The notes under the pieces: generated by a model | Told to the model about the DNA's origin: nothing | Databases searched by the model: none | The model's input: only the letters and a program-made list of their open reading frames with translations | Shown: piece by piece, positions 26,456 to 34,708 of the stretch | Layout: each line of letters begins with the position of its first letter | Position numbering within the stretch: position 1 is the first letter of the stretch | Translations under genes and position numbers: made by a program | Assembly (NCBI RefSeq): GCF_036492245.1 | Contig: NZ_AP025286.1 | Span: forward strand, 1,612,001-1,676,000 | Direction of reading: 5' to 3' | DNA length: 64,000 bases | Source of the DNA: Treponema bryantii | GTDB lineage: Bacteria; Spirochaetota; Spirochaetia; Treponematales; Treponemataceae

Positions 26456-26932
26456 ATGGTAAAAGCTGTATTTGCAGGGTCATTTGATCCTCCTACAAAT
26501 GGACATTTAGATATTATTAAAAGAGCATCCGGACTTTTTGAAAGTGTAGATGTAGTTGTTTCTGTAAATCCCGAAAAAAAGACAATGTTCTCTGAAGATG
26601 AAAGAGTTCAGTTTTTAAAGGAACTGATTAAACCATTCGGAAATGTTTCTGTTCATTCATATAAAGGTATTATTGTAAATTATGCAAAAGAAGTTGGTGC
26701 TAAAGTTTTAGTAAGGGGAGTGCGCTCTGCTAACGATTTTGGTTACGAATTTGAACTTGCATTGATGAATCAGAATTTGAATCCAGATATTGAAACTGTA
26801 TTCCTTCAGTCAAAAGAAAAATATGCAATCGTAAAATCTTCATCAATAAAGCAGCTGGCTCAGTTTGGCGGTGATATTTCCCGTATGGTTCCAGCTATTG
26901 TAGCAGATGCATTAAAAAAGAAATATGAATAA
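26456..26932 (+). CDS. coaD: Phosphopantetheine adenylyltransferase
   Basis: A 158-residue protein of normal length. AGSFDPPTNGHLDII carries the nucleotidyltransferase T/HxGH motif, and VRGVRSANDFGYEFELALMNQ and VKSSSIKQLAQFGG are the other CoaD blocks. It adds AMP to 4'-phosphopantetheine in coenzyme A synthesis. It precedes rpmF-acpP, so cofactor and acyl carrier genes are neighbours. Confidence 0.95.
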   Translation: MVKAVFAGSFDPPTNGHLDIIKRASGLFESVDVVVSVNPEKKTMFSEDERVQFLKELIKPFGNVSVHSYKGIIVNYAKEVGAKVLVRGVRSANDFGYEFELALMNQNLNPDIETVFLQSKEKYAIVKSSSIKQLAQFGGDISRMVPAIVADALKKKYE

Positions 26933-26950
26933 TTCCCGTAACGGGGAATT
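26931..26950 (+). terminator. Short hairpin after coaD
   Basis: AATTCCC and GGGGAATT pair around a short loop with one bulge, overlapping the coaD stop. It is followed by only AT-rich sequence, so it is a weak terminator candidate. Confidence 0.35.
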
Positions 26951-26957
26951 TAAATGA

Positions 26958-26984
26958 CAAAATTTGAAATTTTGTTTGACAAAC
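26958..26984. promoter_or_regulatory. Two overlapping palindromes at the rpmF-acpP promoter
   Basis: CAAAATTTGAAATTTTG (26958-26974) is a perfect 17-nt palindrome. GTTTGACAAAC (26974-26984) is a perfect 11-nt palindrome that contains the -35 hexamer. The position is that of a repressor operator, and the downstream genes make it a candidate site for a lipid-synthesis regulator; no known consensus was matched with certainty. Confidence 0.4.
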
Positions 26985-27003
26985 GATGTTAATTTGATAT
27001 AAT
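26976..27003 (+). promoter_or_regulatory. Promoter of rpmF-acpP
   Basis: TTGACA (26976-26981), a 16-bp spacer and TATAAT (26998-27003) with an upstream TG form the strongest promoter in the window. The leader to rpmF is about 70 nt. Confidence 0.75.
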
Positions 27004-27078
27004 AGATTGACATTCAGATTGGAATTGTTGTATATTAAACTTCAGTTATATCTGATAAATTATAGTGAGGTTATATAT

Positions 27079-27267
27079 ATGGCAGTACCAAGAAGTAAAA
27101 CATCAAAGGCCGTAACAAAAAGACGTCAGACAATCAACATGAAACTTAAGGCACCACAGCTTGTTGAATGCAGCAACTGCGGAAACCTTGTACAGTCTCA
27201 TCACGTTTGTCCAAAATGTGGTTTCTACCGCGGACGCCAGGTTATCACACCTGAAGTTAATGGCTAA
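27079..27267 (+). CDS. rpmF: 50S ribosomal protein L32
   Basis: A 62-residue protein, MAVPRSKTSKAVTKRR at the start and two CxxC pairs (CSNCG and CPKCGFYRG) that bind zinc. The ATG at 27079 is the standard L32 start; the frame extends upstream to a TTG at 27007 but that region is promoter and leader. It lies 18 nt before acpP, an arrangement that in many bacteria links ribosome and fatty-acid synthesis. Confidence 0.96.
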   Translation: MAVPRSKTSKAVTKRRQTINMKLKAPQLVECSNCGNLVQSHHVCPKCGFYRGRQVITPEVNG

Positions 27268-27285
27268 TTCTTAGGAGTAAAAAGA

Positions 27286-27525
27286 ATGGACGAATTGTTT
27301 GAAAAAATCCAGAAGCTTATTGCTGACAAATTGGAAATCGACGAAGGAAAGATTACTTTGGATTCTTCTTTCAGAAACGATCTTGGAGCAGATAGCCTTG
27401 ATACTTATGAATTGGTATATGCTATCGAAGAAGAATTGGGAGTTAGCATCCCAGATGAAAAAGCAAACGAATTCGAAACTGTTCGCGACGCTTATGATTT
27501 CATCAAGTCTGAACAGGGCAAATAA
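27286..27525 (+). CDS. acpP: Acyl carrier protein
   Basis: A 79-residue acidic four-helix protein with the phosphopantetheine attachment serine S37 in GADSLDTYEL. It carries acyl chains in fatty-acid synthesis. AGGAG lies just before the ATG, and a strong terminator follows 25 nt after the stop. It is co-transcribed with rpmF. Confidence 0.97.
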   Translation: MDELFEKIQKLIADKLEIDEGKITLDSSFRNDLGADSLDTYELVYAIEEELGVSIPDEKANEFETVRDAYDFIKSEQGK

Positions 27526-27550
27526 GTCTTTAGACTAAGATAAAGCGTAG

Positions 27551-27583
27551 AAAGCACAAGTATTAAACTTGTGCTTTTTTTTT
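27551..27583 (+). terminator. Rho-independent terminator after acpP
   Basis: AAGCACAAG and CTTGTGCTT form a 9-bp stem with a 7-nt loop followed by nine T. It ends only about 10 nt before the rnc start. Confidence 0.9.
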
Positions 27584-27593
27584 CGGAAAAAAA

Positions 27594-28289
27594 ATGGAAC
27601 TTACAAAACAACGTAAAAAAGAACTGTCTGATTTTTGTAACAGGGTAGGAATAAAATTTAAGAAGCTTGAGCATTTAGATCAGGCCTTTCATCATCGTTC
27701 ACTTACAAATGAAGCACACGGAGTGAAAAATAATGAGCGGCTTGAATTCCTTGGCGACTCAGTACTTGGAATGGTAACGGCTGCCTATCTGTATAATAAT
27801 TTAGACAATCCTGAAGGAGATCTTGCCAAAATAAAATCTGCAGTTGTATCAGAAAAAGCTCTTGCTCCTGTAGCAATTAAGTTTGGAATAGACAAGCTAT
27901 TGATGCTCGGTCACGGTGAAGAGATGAGCGGTGGCCGCACAAAGCCTGCAATTCTTGCTGACTGTATGGAAGCAATTATCGGCGCTTATTATCTTGATTC
28001 AGGATACAAGGCTGCAGAAGCATATGTACTTTCTTTTATTGAACCTGCTGTAAAAGAAACTTTTTCACAGGGAGTAAAAGACTTTAAAACACAGCTTCAG
28101 GAAAAGTATCAGAAAAAAACAAAAAAATGTCCTCAGTATGAACTGGTTTCTAAAACAGGTCCAGATCATGATCAAACATTTAAAGTATGTGTTCATTTAG
28201 GTGATAAAGTATTCGGTCCTGTTACTGCTAAATCAAAAAAAGAAGCAGAACAACTGGCTGCAAAACTCGCTTTAGACTCTTTTAATTAA
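27594..28289 (+). CDS. rnc: Ribonuclease III
   Basis: A 231-residue enzyme with the RNase III signature NERLEFLGDSVLG, a second catalytic region (ADCMEAIIGAYYLDSGY) and a C-terminal double-stranded RNA binding domain (about residues 160-228). It processes rRNA and structured mRNAs. It starts almost directly after the acpP terminator and no good ribosome-binding site is present (only an A-run and GGAAAAAAAA), so expression may rely on readthrough and be low. An acpP-rnc order is common. Confidence 0.94.
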   Translation: MELTKQRKKELSDFCNRVGIKFKKLEHLDQAFHHRSLTNEAHGVKNNERLEFLGDSVLGMVTAAYLYNNLDNPEGDLAKIKSAVVSEKALAPVAIKFGIDKLLMLGHGEEMSGGRTKPAILADCMEAIIGAYYLDSGYKAAEAYVLSFIEPAVKETFSQGVKDFKTQLQEKYQKKTKKCPQYELVSKTGPDHDQTFKVCVHLGDKVFGPVTAKSKKEAEQLAAKLALDSFN

Positions 28290-28317
28290 ATTTTTTTACT
28301 TATTTAATAACATCTGA

Positions 28318-28323
28318 TATAAT
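28318..28323 (+). promoter_or_regulatory. Leaderless extended -10 of the cyclase gene
   Basis: TATAAT (28318-28323), preceded by TG and one base, ends exactly 6 nt before the ATG at 28330. No ribosome-binding site is present. A poor TTTACT lies 17 bp upstream. Confidence 0.6.
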
Positions 28324-28329
28324 AGGTTT

Positions 28330-31221
28330 ATGAAAAATAAAAACCTATTTATCAGCTTTATCATCAAATTAATCATTTTTTTAGTTTTCGGAGTTTTATT
28401 TTATTCTGGTATATTTTCAAAACTCGATTTCCGTTTATATGATTCTTTATTAACACAAAGAAAAGAACCTGCTGCAGATCCAAACATCATGCTCGTAAAA
28501 ATTGATGACTATGCAATTAAAGAGCTTGGTGAGTGGCCATGGGGACGCGATACTATTGCTGACGCATTGTTACGCATGAAAGAACTTGGCGTTGATACAG
28601 CAATCTTCGATATTGAGTATATTTCACCAACTAAAAACGGTATTGCTCCTGCAGCCGAACAGAAAATCTTCAAGCAAATTTATGCAACAGAAGATACTGT
28701 AAATGAACTTATCAGTCAGCTTTCTACCGCAATCAATGCTGGCTATGTACGGGCTTCTGAAGTTCCTTCTCTTGTCAGCCAAATGATAGCTGAAAATATA
28801 GAGCCAACTTTTGAAAATCTACAGACCTATATTGCAGAAAACATGTCGCGCGATAACGATGAATATTTTGCACGTTGTCTTCAGTTCTTTGGAAAGGCAT
28901 ATCTTACAATCAATCATGATAATTTAGGTTATGATATCACAAATGAAGATAAGCAATATATCATTAAAAGAATGCTTACAGATAAGATAGAAGATGTTTC
29001 AAATCTTGTAGAACTGGGAAATGAATATACATCAATTTCAACAGGTGAGGAACGTGGTTTTAATCCTGCAATGAATAAACTGATGACACGTGCTCATGGT
29101 GCAAACTTTACAAACTCTGTAGTAGACAGTGATGGTGTTCGCAGAAGAATACAGCTCCTTGTAAAGTTCAATGATACTTATATCAATCAGCTTGCTTTTG
29201 GTCCATTTCTTGAAATTGCTGATTCTAATACTCTTGTACGAGAAAAAGATTATCTTATTGTAAAAAATGCAAAAAATGCTTATACAGGAAAACGAAAAGA
29301 TTTAAAAATTCCGCTTGATTCTAATGGCCGACTTATAATAAATTACCGCCATGGTTCAAGTGACGAATCCTTTAAAAATGATTCAATCATAAATATCATT
29401 CATCTGGATACATTCGAAGAACAGATACTTGTATGTCTTAATAATATTGCTCAGCAGGCCGTTTATGAAAATGATGGCTCAGAAATGGAATATACAAGAG
29501 CTGCATGGTATTTACTTGATGAATATGATACAATTACAAATATGAAGGATCAGCTTCTTTCTAAGTGTACTGGTTTTAATGAAGATGGTTCAGTAATAGA
29601 TGGAATTACTCCAGATGAATATTCAGAATATTTTAATTTAAGAAATCAGTTTTATAAGGATGTAAATGAGTTTGCTTCTGCCGGATATCTTGAGACAGTT
29701 ATACAAAGACTTGATAAACTTGCCAATCAGTTAGATAAAGAAACTGTTGAAGAATTAAAAACATACCTTACAGAAGATTTTGATAATCTGAAATATTTTT
29801 CAGATTCCTTTAATGATTTTATGAAGGAATTAAGGGAGCTTTATCAGAATGCATATTGTATTATCGGAAATACTGCTACTTCAACAACTGATATTGGAGC
29901 AACTCCTTACATTACTAAATATATGAACGTTGGTATTCACGCTAATGTTTTGAATACACTCTTAAACGAAGATTTTATCTATAACGTAAGATGGCAGTGG
30001 GGCTTTTTACTTGCATTCGCTCTTTCTATTTTTATGCTTACTTTTATTAAGGCTTCAAATGCAAAACAGAATATCATTACATTCATTGCATATCTTATTT
30101 ATTGTCTTGTATGGGGAGGATTATTTGTTTTCAGCAAATATTATATTCAATTTATTGGAACAATTTTGTGTTTGGTCGTAGACCTGGCTGCCGGAATTGG
30201 TTACCGCTTCTTCCTTAGTAATAAAGAAAAGCAGTTCATTACACAGATTGCTTCTTCTTTTGCCAACAAGGATACCGTTAATGAACTTCGTAAAAATCCG
30301 GATGCATTCAAAACAGAAGGTCAGAAAAAATGTATTACAGCGCTTTTCTCTGATATTCAGAAATTTTCAACACTCAGTGAAAGCATTGGTAAACTTTATG
30401 GTGATGAAGGACCAAACAAGTTAATTGAGATTCTCAATGAATACCTTGGACAGATGTCAAATGAGATTCTGCGAAACAGTGGTAATATCGATAAATACGA
30501 AGGTGATGCGATTATCTCAATGTTTGGTGCTCCAGACCCAATGAATACTCATACACCGGAAGAATGGGCATATCTTTGTCTTGATTCTGCAATCAGAATG
30601 AAAAAAGTTGAAGTTGAGTTTAACCAAAAGCATGCTGATTTGTTTGAACCTAAAGAGATTACACATGAAGATGGAAGAAAAGAAATAATTCAGCTTAAAC
30701 CTCTTCAAACCCGTATCGGTGTAAACTCTGGTGAAGCCTTTGTAGGTCTTATGGGAAGTAAAACCGATACCTTCAGTAAGCTTAATTACACTATGATTGG
30801 AGATACAGTAAACCTTGCAAGCCGTCTTGAAGGTGTAAATAAAGCTTATGGTTCATGGATTATGTGTTCTGATGATACCTGGAATATGGCAGATTCGGGT
30901 GCACATAAAGGAGCTATTGCTGCAAAGCGTCTAGATCAGGTTAGAGTAGTTGGACGCTCGACTCCAGTTCAGTTATACAGTATTATTGGTTTTACAAGCG
31001 AACTTACTCAGGAACAGAGTGAACAGATTGATGTCTTCCATGCCGCTCTGGATAAATACCTTACCCGTGATTTTGCAAATGCAGGTAAGTTGTTTATGCA
31101 GGCCAATTCAATGTGTGGCGGGGATCCGATTGCCCTTGTTTTTGCAGACCGTTGTAAGAACTTTATAGAAAACGGCGTAGCAGATGATTGGGACGGTGTT
31201 ATAAATATGACTTCAAAATAA
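28330..31221 (+). CDS. CHASE2-domain class III adenylate/guanylate cyclase
   Basis: A 963-residue membrane receptor cyclase. Order: one N-terminal helix (about 8-28), a long extracytoplasmic CHASE2 region (about 30-555; DPNIMLVKIDDYAIKELGEWPWGR is its start), about three closely spaced helices (about 555-635), and a cytosolic class III cyclase domain (about 660-880). ALFSDIQKFST holds the first metal-binding Asp, EGDAIISMFG the second, and MIGDTVNLASRLE completes the active site. It would make cAMP (or cGMP) in response to an unknown external signal. The CHASE2 part is long, with a large insert near residues 350-520. It is predicted leaderless. Confidence 0.88.
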   Translation: MKNKNLFISFIIKLIIFLVFGVLFYSGIFSKLDFRLYDSLLTQRKEPAADPNIMLVKIDDYAIKELGEWPWGRDTIADALLRMKELGVDTAIFDIEYISPTKNGIAPAAEQKIFKQIYATEDTVNELISQLSTAINAGYVRASEVPSLVSQMIAENIEPTFENLQTYIAENMSRDNDEYFARCLQFFGKAYLTINHDNLGYDITNEDKQYIIKRMLTDKIEDVSNLVELGNEYTSISTGEERGFNPAMNKLMTRAHGANFTNSVVDSDGVRRRIQLLVKFNDTYINQLAFGPFLEIADSNTLVREKDYLIVKNAKNAYTGKRKDLKIPLDSNGRLIINYRHGSSDESFKNDSIINIIHLDTFEEQILVCLNNIAQQAVYENDGSEMEYTRAAWYLLDEYDTITNMKDQLLSKCTGFNEDGSVIDGITPDEYSEYFNLRNQFYKDVNEFASAGYLETVIQRLDKLANQLDKETVEELKTYLTEDFDNLKYFSDSFNDFMKELRELYQNAYCIIGNTATSTTDIGATPYITKYMNVGIHANVLNTLLNEDFIYNVRWQWGFLLAFALSIFMLTFIKASNAKQNIITFIAYLIYCLVWGGLFVFSKYYIQFIGTILCLVVDLAAGIGYRFFLSNKEKQFITQIASSFANKDTVNELRKNPDAFKTEGQKKCITALFSDIQKFSTLSESIGKLYGDEGPNKLIEILNEYLGQMSNEILRNSGNIDKYEGDAIISMFGAPDPMNTHTPEEWAYLCLDSAIRMKKVEVEFNQKHADLFEPKEITHEDGRKEIIQLKPLQTRIGVNSGEAFVGLMGSKTDTFSKLNYTMIGDTVNLASRLEGVNKAYGSWIMCSDDTWNMADSGAHKGAIAAKRLDQVRVVGRSTPVQLYSIIGFTSELTQEQSEQIDVFHAALDKYLTRDFANAGKLFMQANSMCGGDPIALVFADRCKNFIENGVADDWDGVINMTSK

Positions 31222-31252
31222 AAAAAATATTTAAAAATTCAAGGAGATTTAA

Positions 31253-32974
31253 ATGAAAACAATTTTGAAAGTGTTTAGTGTTATGGCTTTATCCATAGCA
31301 ATGGTTGGATGTGCTAAAGAAGCAGAAGATCCAAAGTATGAACCACCTAAAAATGTGATTCTGGAAAAAACTTCTGATGACCCAATTCAGATTGTTGAAG
31401 CTGAAGTTAATACAATTTATGATTTTTCGGTCTATGAAGGGAAAAAAGCTTTTCTGGTAGTTTCTAATAAAAGTCCTGAAACAAAAACTGTTTTTACACC
31501 ATCTCGATCAGCAAACGTTGACAGAAATCTTATAACGGATGAAATTACTAATCAATATAAAATCAAATCAGTAAATCCACCTTCTCTTGGTATCAAGTAT
31601 ATAAAAAGTACAGAGGAATCTAGAGCTGCTATAAGAAATGAAGCAGAACAAAAAGAACCAGAACTCAATGATATCAGAGACTTTTTTGCCGCAACAGAGC
31701 TGTGGGGGACTTCAGAAGAATTAGCAAAAGGTGCAGTTTTGACAAATATTGGTGAACATTGTTATGTTTGGTATGTAAAAAATGATAATATCAATATTAC
31801 TGACGAGAAATTACAGTTACTAGCTGATACATTTGACGAAATTTACGAAAAGGAAACTTATTTATTTGGTTCCAATATTCCAACTTTTGAATATTCAAAT
31901 ATAATTGATATTCCAGAAAATACAAAAATAAATATTATTGTCTATGATATTTATGGTGATTATGAAATAACTGAAGCAAATGATGGTGGTGGAGTAGCAG
32001 GATATTTCTGGCCTTTGGATTTTATAAAAAATGATTACCTGATCCAGAATGAAGATGTAAGAAAATCTAATGAATGTGAATGTATACATATTGATAGCTG
32101 GTTTCTTGAAAAACAACCAGAAATGCAGAGGTCAGCAATAGCTCATGAATTTCAGCACCTTTTACATTATGTAAATAAAACACTTAATCCAGGTTTTGTA
32201 GTTATAAAAGATGGAGTTAGATATAATCAAGAATCTGCAACATGGTTTAATGAAATGATGTCCATGGTTTGTGAAGATATAATGCAATCTCACCTTTCAA
32301 TTGATGATAAAGATAGTCCAAAAGGTAGATTATTTTTATTTAATCAGACTTTTTATATGGGATTTAATTATTGGAGAGATAGAGCACATGGATATCAAGA
32401 CGATAAGAATGTTCGTATTTCTTATGCTAATGCTTATGCCTTTGGTGCATATTTAGTCAGAAATTTTGGTATTGATTTTATAAAAGAATTAGCTACAAAT
32501 AAATATATTGATGAAAGAGCCATTACAGAAGCTTTATCAAAAAAGTCAATAGATCCTGATGTAACAACATTTGAACAGGCTCTTAATCAATACTTTAATG
32601 TTATTATGAATCCTGAAACTAGTAAATATACATTAAATAAAAAAGTTGATAAAACTTATAATGATATTGCGGGAAATAAGACTGTTACATTTGAATGTAA
32701 AGCTATTGATTTGTCACAGTATGTAACTCTTCCTGGAAAACATATAAATGAGACTAACTGGTATATTGATCAATTATATAATGCTGAATTAAATACTGAT
32801 TATTTAGGCCCGTTTATTTTGAAAGAAACTTATTTATATTATACACTTGATGGATATGGAATGTTTGCAACTTATTTAGGAACTGTTAGTCAAGATAATT
32901 ATCAAAATTATTTAGATCCTAAATTTTGGTCAATGGATTCGAATATAAGTTATAAAGTTGTATTTAAAGATTAA
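31253..32974 (+). CDS. Zinc metalloprotease-like lipoprotein (M30 hyicolysin-like)
   Basis: A 573-residue lipoprotein with lipobox VGC (C20). HEFQH at residues 298-302 is an HExxH zinc site inside AIAHEFQHLLHYVNK, with a downstream ESATWFNEMMSM region that could give the third ligand; this layout resembles M30 (hyicolysin) peptidases. The preceding EYSNIIDIPENTKINIIVYDI and following FGAYLVRNFGIDFIKELA also fit that fold. It should sit on a membrane surface and cut proteins. AAGGAG precedes the ATG. The gene is clearly more AT-rich than its left neighbour. The exact peptidase family is moderately sure. Confidence 0.7.
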   Translation: MKTILKVFSVMALSIAMVGCAKEAEDPKYEPPKNVILEKTSDDPIQIVEAEVNTIYDFSVYEGKKAFLVVSNKSPETKTVFTPSRSANVDRNLITDEITNQYKIKSVNPPSLGIKYIKSTEESRAAIRNEAEQKEPELNDIRDFFAATELWGTSEELAKGAVLTNIGEHCYVWYVKNDNINITDEKLQLLADTFDEIYEKETYLFGSNIPTFEYSNIIDIPENTKINIIVYDIYGDYEITEANDGGGVAGYFWPLDFIKNDYLIQNEDVRKSNECECIHIDSWFLEKQPEMQRSAIAHEFQHLLHYVNKTLNPGFVVIKDGVRYNQESATWFNEMMSMVCEDIMQSHLSIDDKDSPKGRLFLFNQTFYMGFNYWRDRAHGYQDDKNVRISYANAYAFGAYLVRNFGIDFIKELATNKYIDERAITEALSKKSIDPDVTTFEQALNQYFNVIMNPETSKYTLNKKVDKTYNDIAGNKTVTFECKAIDLSQYVTLPGKHINETNWYIDQLYNAELNTDYLGPFILKETYLYYTLDGYGMFATYLGTVSQDNYQNYLDPKFWSMDSNISYKVVFKD

Positions 32975-32989
32975 TTGGAGTAAAAGGTT

Positions 32990-33343
32990 ATGAAAAGAAT
33001 TTTTCTGGCATCTTTAATAATGCTTACAACTTTAATGTGTTTTGCATTTTCTAAACCTAAAACAGAAGAAGATGATTCGATATTGGTTGAAGGTCTTGTA
33101 AGGGTATATGGGAATGAACCGTTTACATTTATTGGAATTGTCTGTGATTCTGGTGAAGAATATTCTTTAATTGGAGATGCTAATGTTATTTCTGAATTAA
33201 GAAATACACAGGGAAAGAAAATACAGGTAAAAGGTTATCAGGATGAAGTCAAAAAGACTTCTGATGATGATGTTCCAGTTTTTTTGTTCGAAACTCTTAA
33301 AAACGGAAAATTGAATGTTATAGACTGGAAGTTTGTTAAATAA
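32990..33343 (+). CDS. Small exported protein, OB-fold-like
   Basis: A 117-residue protein with a signal peptide (MKRIFLASLIMLTTLMCFAF). The mature part is mainly beta: LVEGLVRVYGNEPFTFIGIV, then YSLIGD and KKIQVKGYQ, the strand order of small OB-like exported domains. It is 15 nt after the metalloprotease-like lipoprotein in the same direction, so the two are an operon; it may assist or inhibit that protein. No catalytic motif. Function unknown. Confidence 0.65.
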   Translation: MKRIFLASLIMLTTLMCFAFSKPKTEEDDSILVEGLVRVYGNEPFTFIGIVCDSGEEYSLIGDANVISELRNTQGKKIQVKGYQDEVKKTSDDDVPVFLFETLKNGKLNVIDWKFVK

Positions 33344-33345
33344 AT

Positions 33346-33387
33346 AAAAGCCGGTTTTATGAGGAAACTCAAAAACCGGCTTTTTTT
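33346..33387. terminator. Bidirectional terminator
   Basis: AAAAGCCGGTTTT and its complement form a 13-bp stem around a 12-nt loop, with A- and T-runs on both sides. It serves the plus-strand lipoprotein operon and the convergent transporter gene. Confidence 0.88.
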
Positions 33388-33402
33388 ATATTCTTATAAC
33401 GA

Positions 33403-34620
33403 TTAGCGGAAAAGAATAATAAGGAACTGTGAAACAAGTACAACTGCTACAAGAGCGATAGGGTAAGTAGAAGCATAAGCACCTGCTACCTTTTCTGTTC
33501 CTGCTGTTGAAATCAAAGTTCCAAGAGCTGGAGTAGAAGTCATACCACCACAGATTGAACCAAGGTTATTCAAAAGGTTCAACTTAAGAACGAACTTAGC
33601 AAAGAAGAATCCAATAATCATTGGAAGAAGTGTCATGATAATTCCGTAGATGAAGTATACCCATTCAAAGTATTTAACGAATGAAGCACCACCTGCAACA
33701 CCGGCACCAATCAAAAAGAGCATAAGACCAAGTTCGCGGAATACCTTAAGAGTTGCTTCCTGTGGCATAATGCTTACTTTTCCAATCTTCTGGAAGTGAC
33801 CGAAAATCAAAGAAAGAATAAGACATCCACCAGTAGTTGTAAGAGAGAAGTTACCAAACTTGAAAGAACCAAAGAATACACCAAGAACAGCTACGAGAGA
33901 GAATGCACAGAAACCGAAAACATCAAGTTCAAGTTCTGAACCTGTGAGTTTTGATGGAGCTTCTGGAGCAGACTCAGAAAGTTTAGCGCGTTCTGTATCC
34001 ATATCTGCTTTTACAAACTTTGGAACAAGTTGTACAAAAAGAACTACACCAACTACACCAAAGAGGTAAGCAATTCCATGACCTACAGCAACGATTGCTT
34101 CAAGATCATCACTTGTTACTGTTGCCTTAGCAGCAGAGAAAGCTGGAGTAGAAGTAAGAGAACCAGAAAGAAGACCTACGAGCATTGCAGAAACTTCTTC
34201 GAGGTCGCGTCCGAATACCTTGTTATCAAATACAATACAACCGGCACATGAAAGACCACCAATCAAAATGATGATTACACCAAGAAGAATGTAAGATTTG
34301 AAGTTCTTCTTCAAATCACCAAAGAAGCTTGGACCAGCAATAAAACCAACTGAAGTTACAAACAGAATCAAACCAAGATTTTCTACAATCTTAAGAGCGT
34401 TTGAAACATAAGTAGCACCACCAACCTTAAGCTGAGCAGCTAAAGGATTGTAAAGGAATGCACCAAAAAGAAGAGCTACGATGAATACTCCCGCAGTTCC
34501 CAAAGAAACACCTTTAATAGTGATTCTACCAAGCAGGTATCCTAATCCAGCGATTACGAATACACAGAATACTAAAAAACTGATTGTCTTAATTGATAAG
34601 ATTCCACCAAAAAGAACCAT
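33403..34620 (-). CDS. AAE/AspT-YidE family transporter, candidate succinate exporter
   Basis: A 405-residue inner-membrane protein with about 10-12 helices in two repeats. GLLSGSLTSTPAFSAA and GGMTSTPALGTL are the paired T-P motifs of the aspartate:alanine exchanger (YidE/AspT) duplication. Family members exchange or export amino acids and C4-dicarboxylates; SucE of Corynebacterium exports succinate. The regulatory TrkA-C domains found between the halves in many homologues are absent here. I use the ATG at 34620 behind GAGG rather than the upstream in-frame start at 34668. The fumarate reductase operon 1 kb away makes succinate export plausible, by inference. Confidence 0.75.
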   Translation of the reverse strand: MVLFGGILSIKTISFLVFCVFVIAGLGYLLGRITIKGVSLGTAGVFIVALLFGAFLYNPLAAQLKVGGATYVSNALKIVENLGLILFVTSVGFIAGPSFFGDLKKNFKSYILLGVIIILIGGLSCAGCIVFDNKVFGRDLEEVSAMLVGLLSGSLTSTPAFSAAKATVTSDDLEAIVAVGHGIAYLFGVVGVVLFVQLVPKFVKADMDTERAKLSESAPEAPSKLTGSELELDVFGFCAFSLVAVLGVFFGSFKFGNFSLTTTGGCLILSLIFGHFQKIGKVSIMPQEATLKVFRELGLMLFLIGAGVAGGASFVKYFEWVYFIYGIIMTLLPMIIGFFFAKFVLKLNLLNNLGSICGGMTSTPALGTLISTAGTEKVAGAYASTYPIALVAVVLVSQFLIILFR

Positions 34621-34639
34621 TGTTATACCTCTATCTTCT

Positions 34640-34668
34640 ATTATATTGATATGTAAAATGTGTTGCAA
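34640..34668 (-). promoter_or_regulatory. Promoter TTGCAA-17-TATAAT of the transporter
   Basis: On the minus strand TTGCAA (34663-34668), 17 bp and TATAAT (34640-34645) precede the transporter by 19 nt, with a GAGG ribosome site between. Confidence 0.65.
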
Positions 34669-34693
34669 GTTACGTGAAAATTTGAGATTTAGG

Positions 34694-34702
34694 TGTTATA
34701 AT
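34694..34702 (+). promoter_or_regulatory. Leaderless extended -10 of the lipase-like lipoprotein gene
   Basis: TG, one base, then TATAAT (34697-34702), ending exactly 6 nt before the ATG at 34709. No ribosome-binding site and no good -35 at 17 bp. Confidence 0.6.
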
Positions 34703-34708
34703 ATTTAT

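Noticed and set aside
34481-34708. N-terminal extension of the lipase-like lipoprotein
   Set aside because: The lipoprotein signal peptide starts at 34709 and the region upstream overlaps the transporter gene and both promoters.
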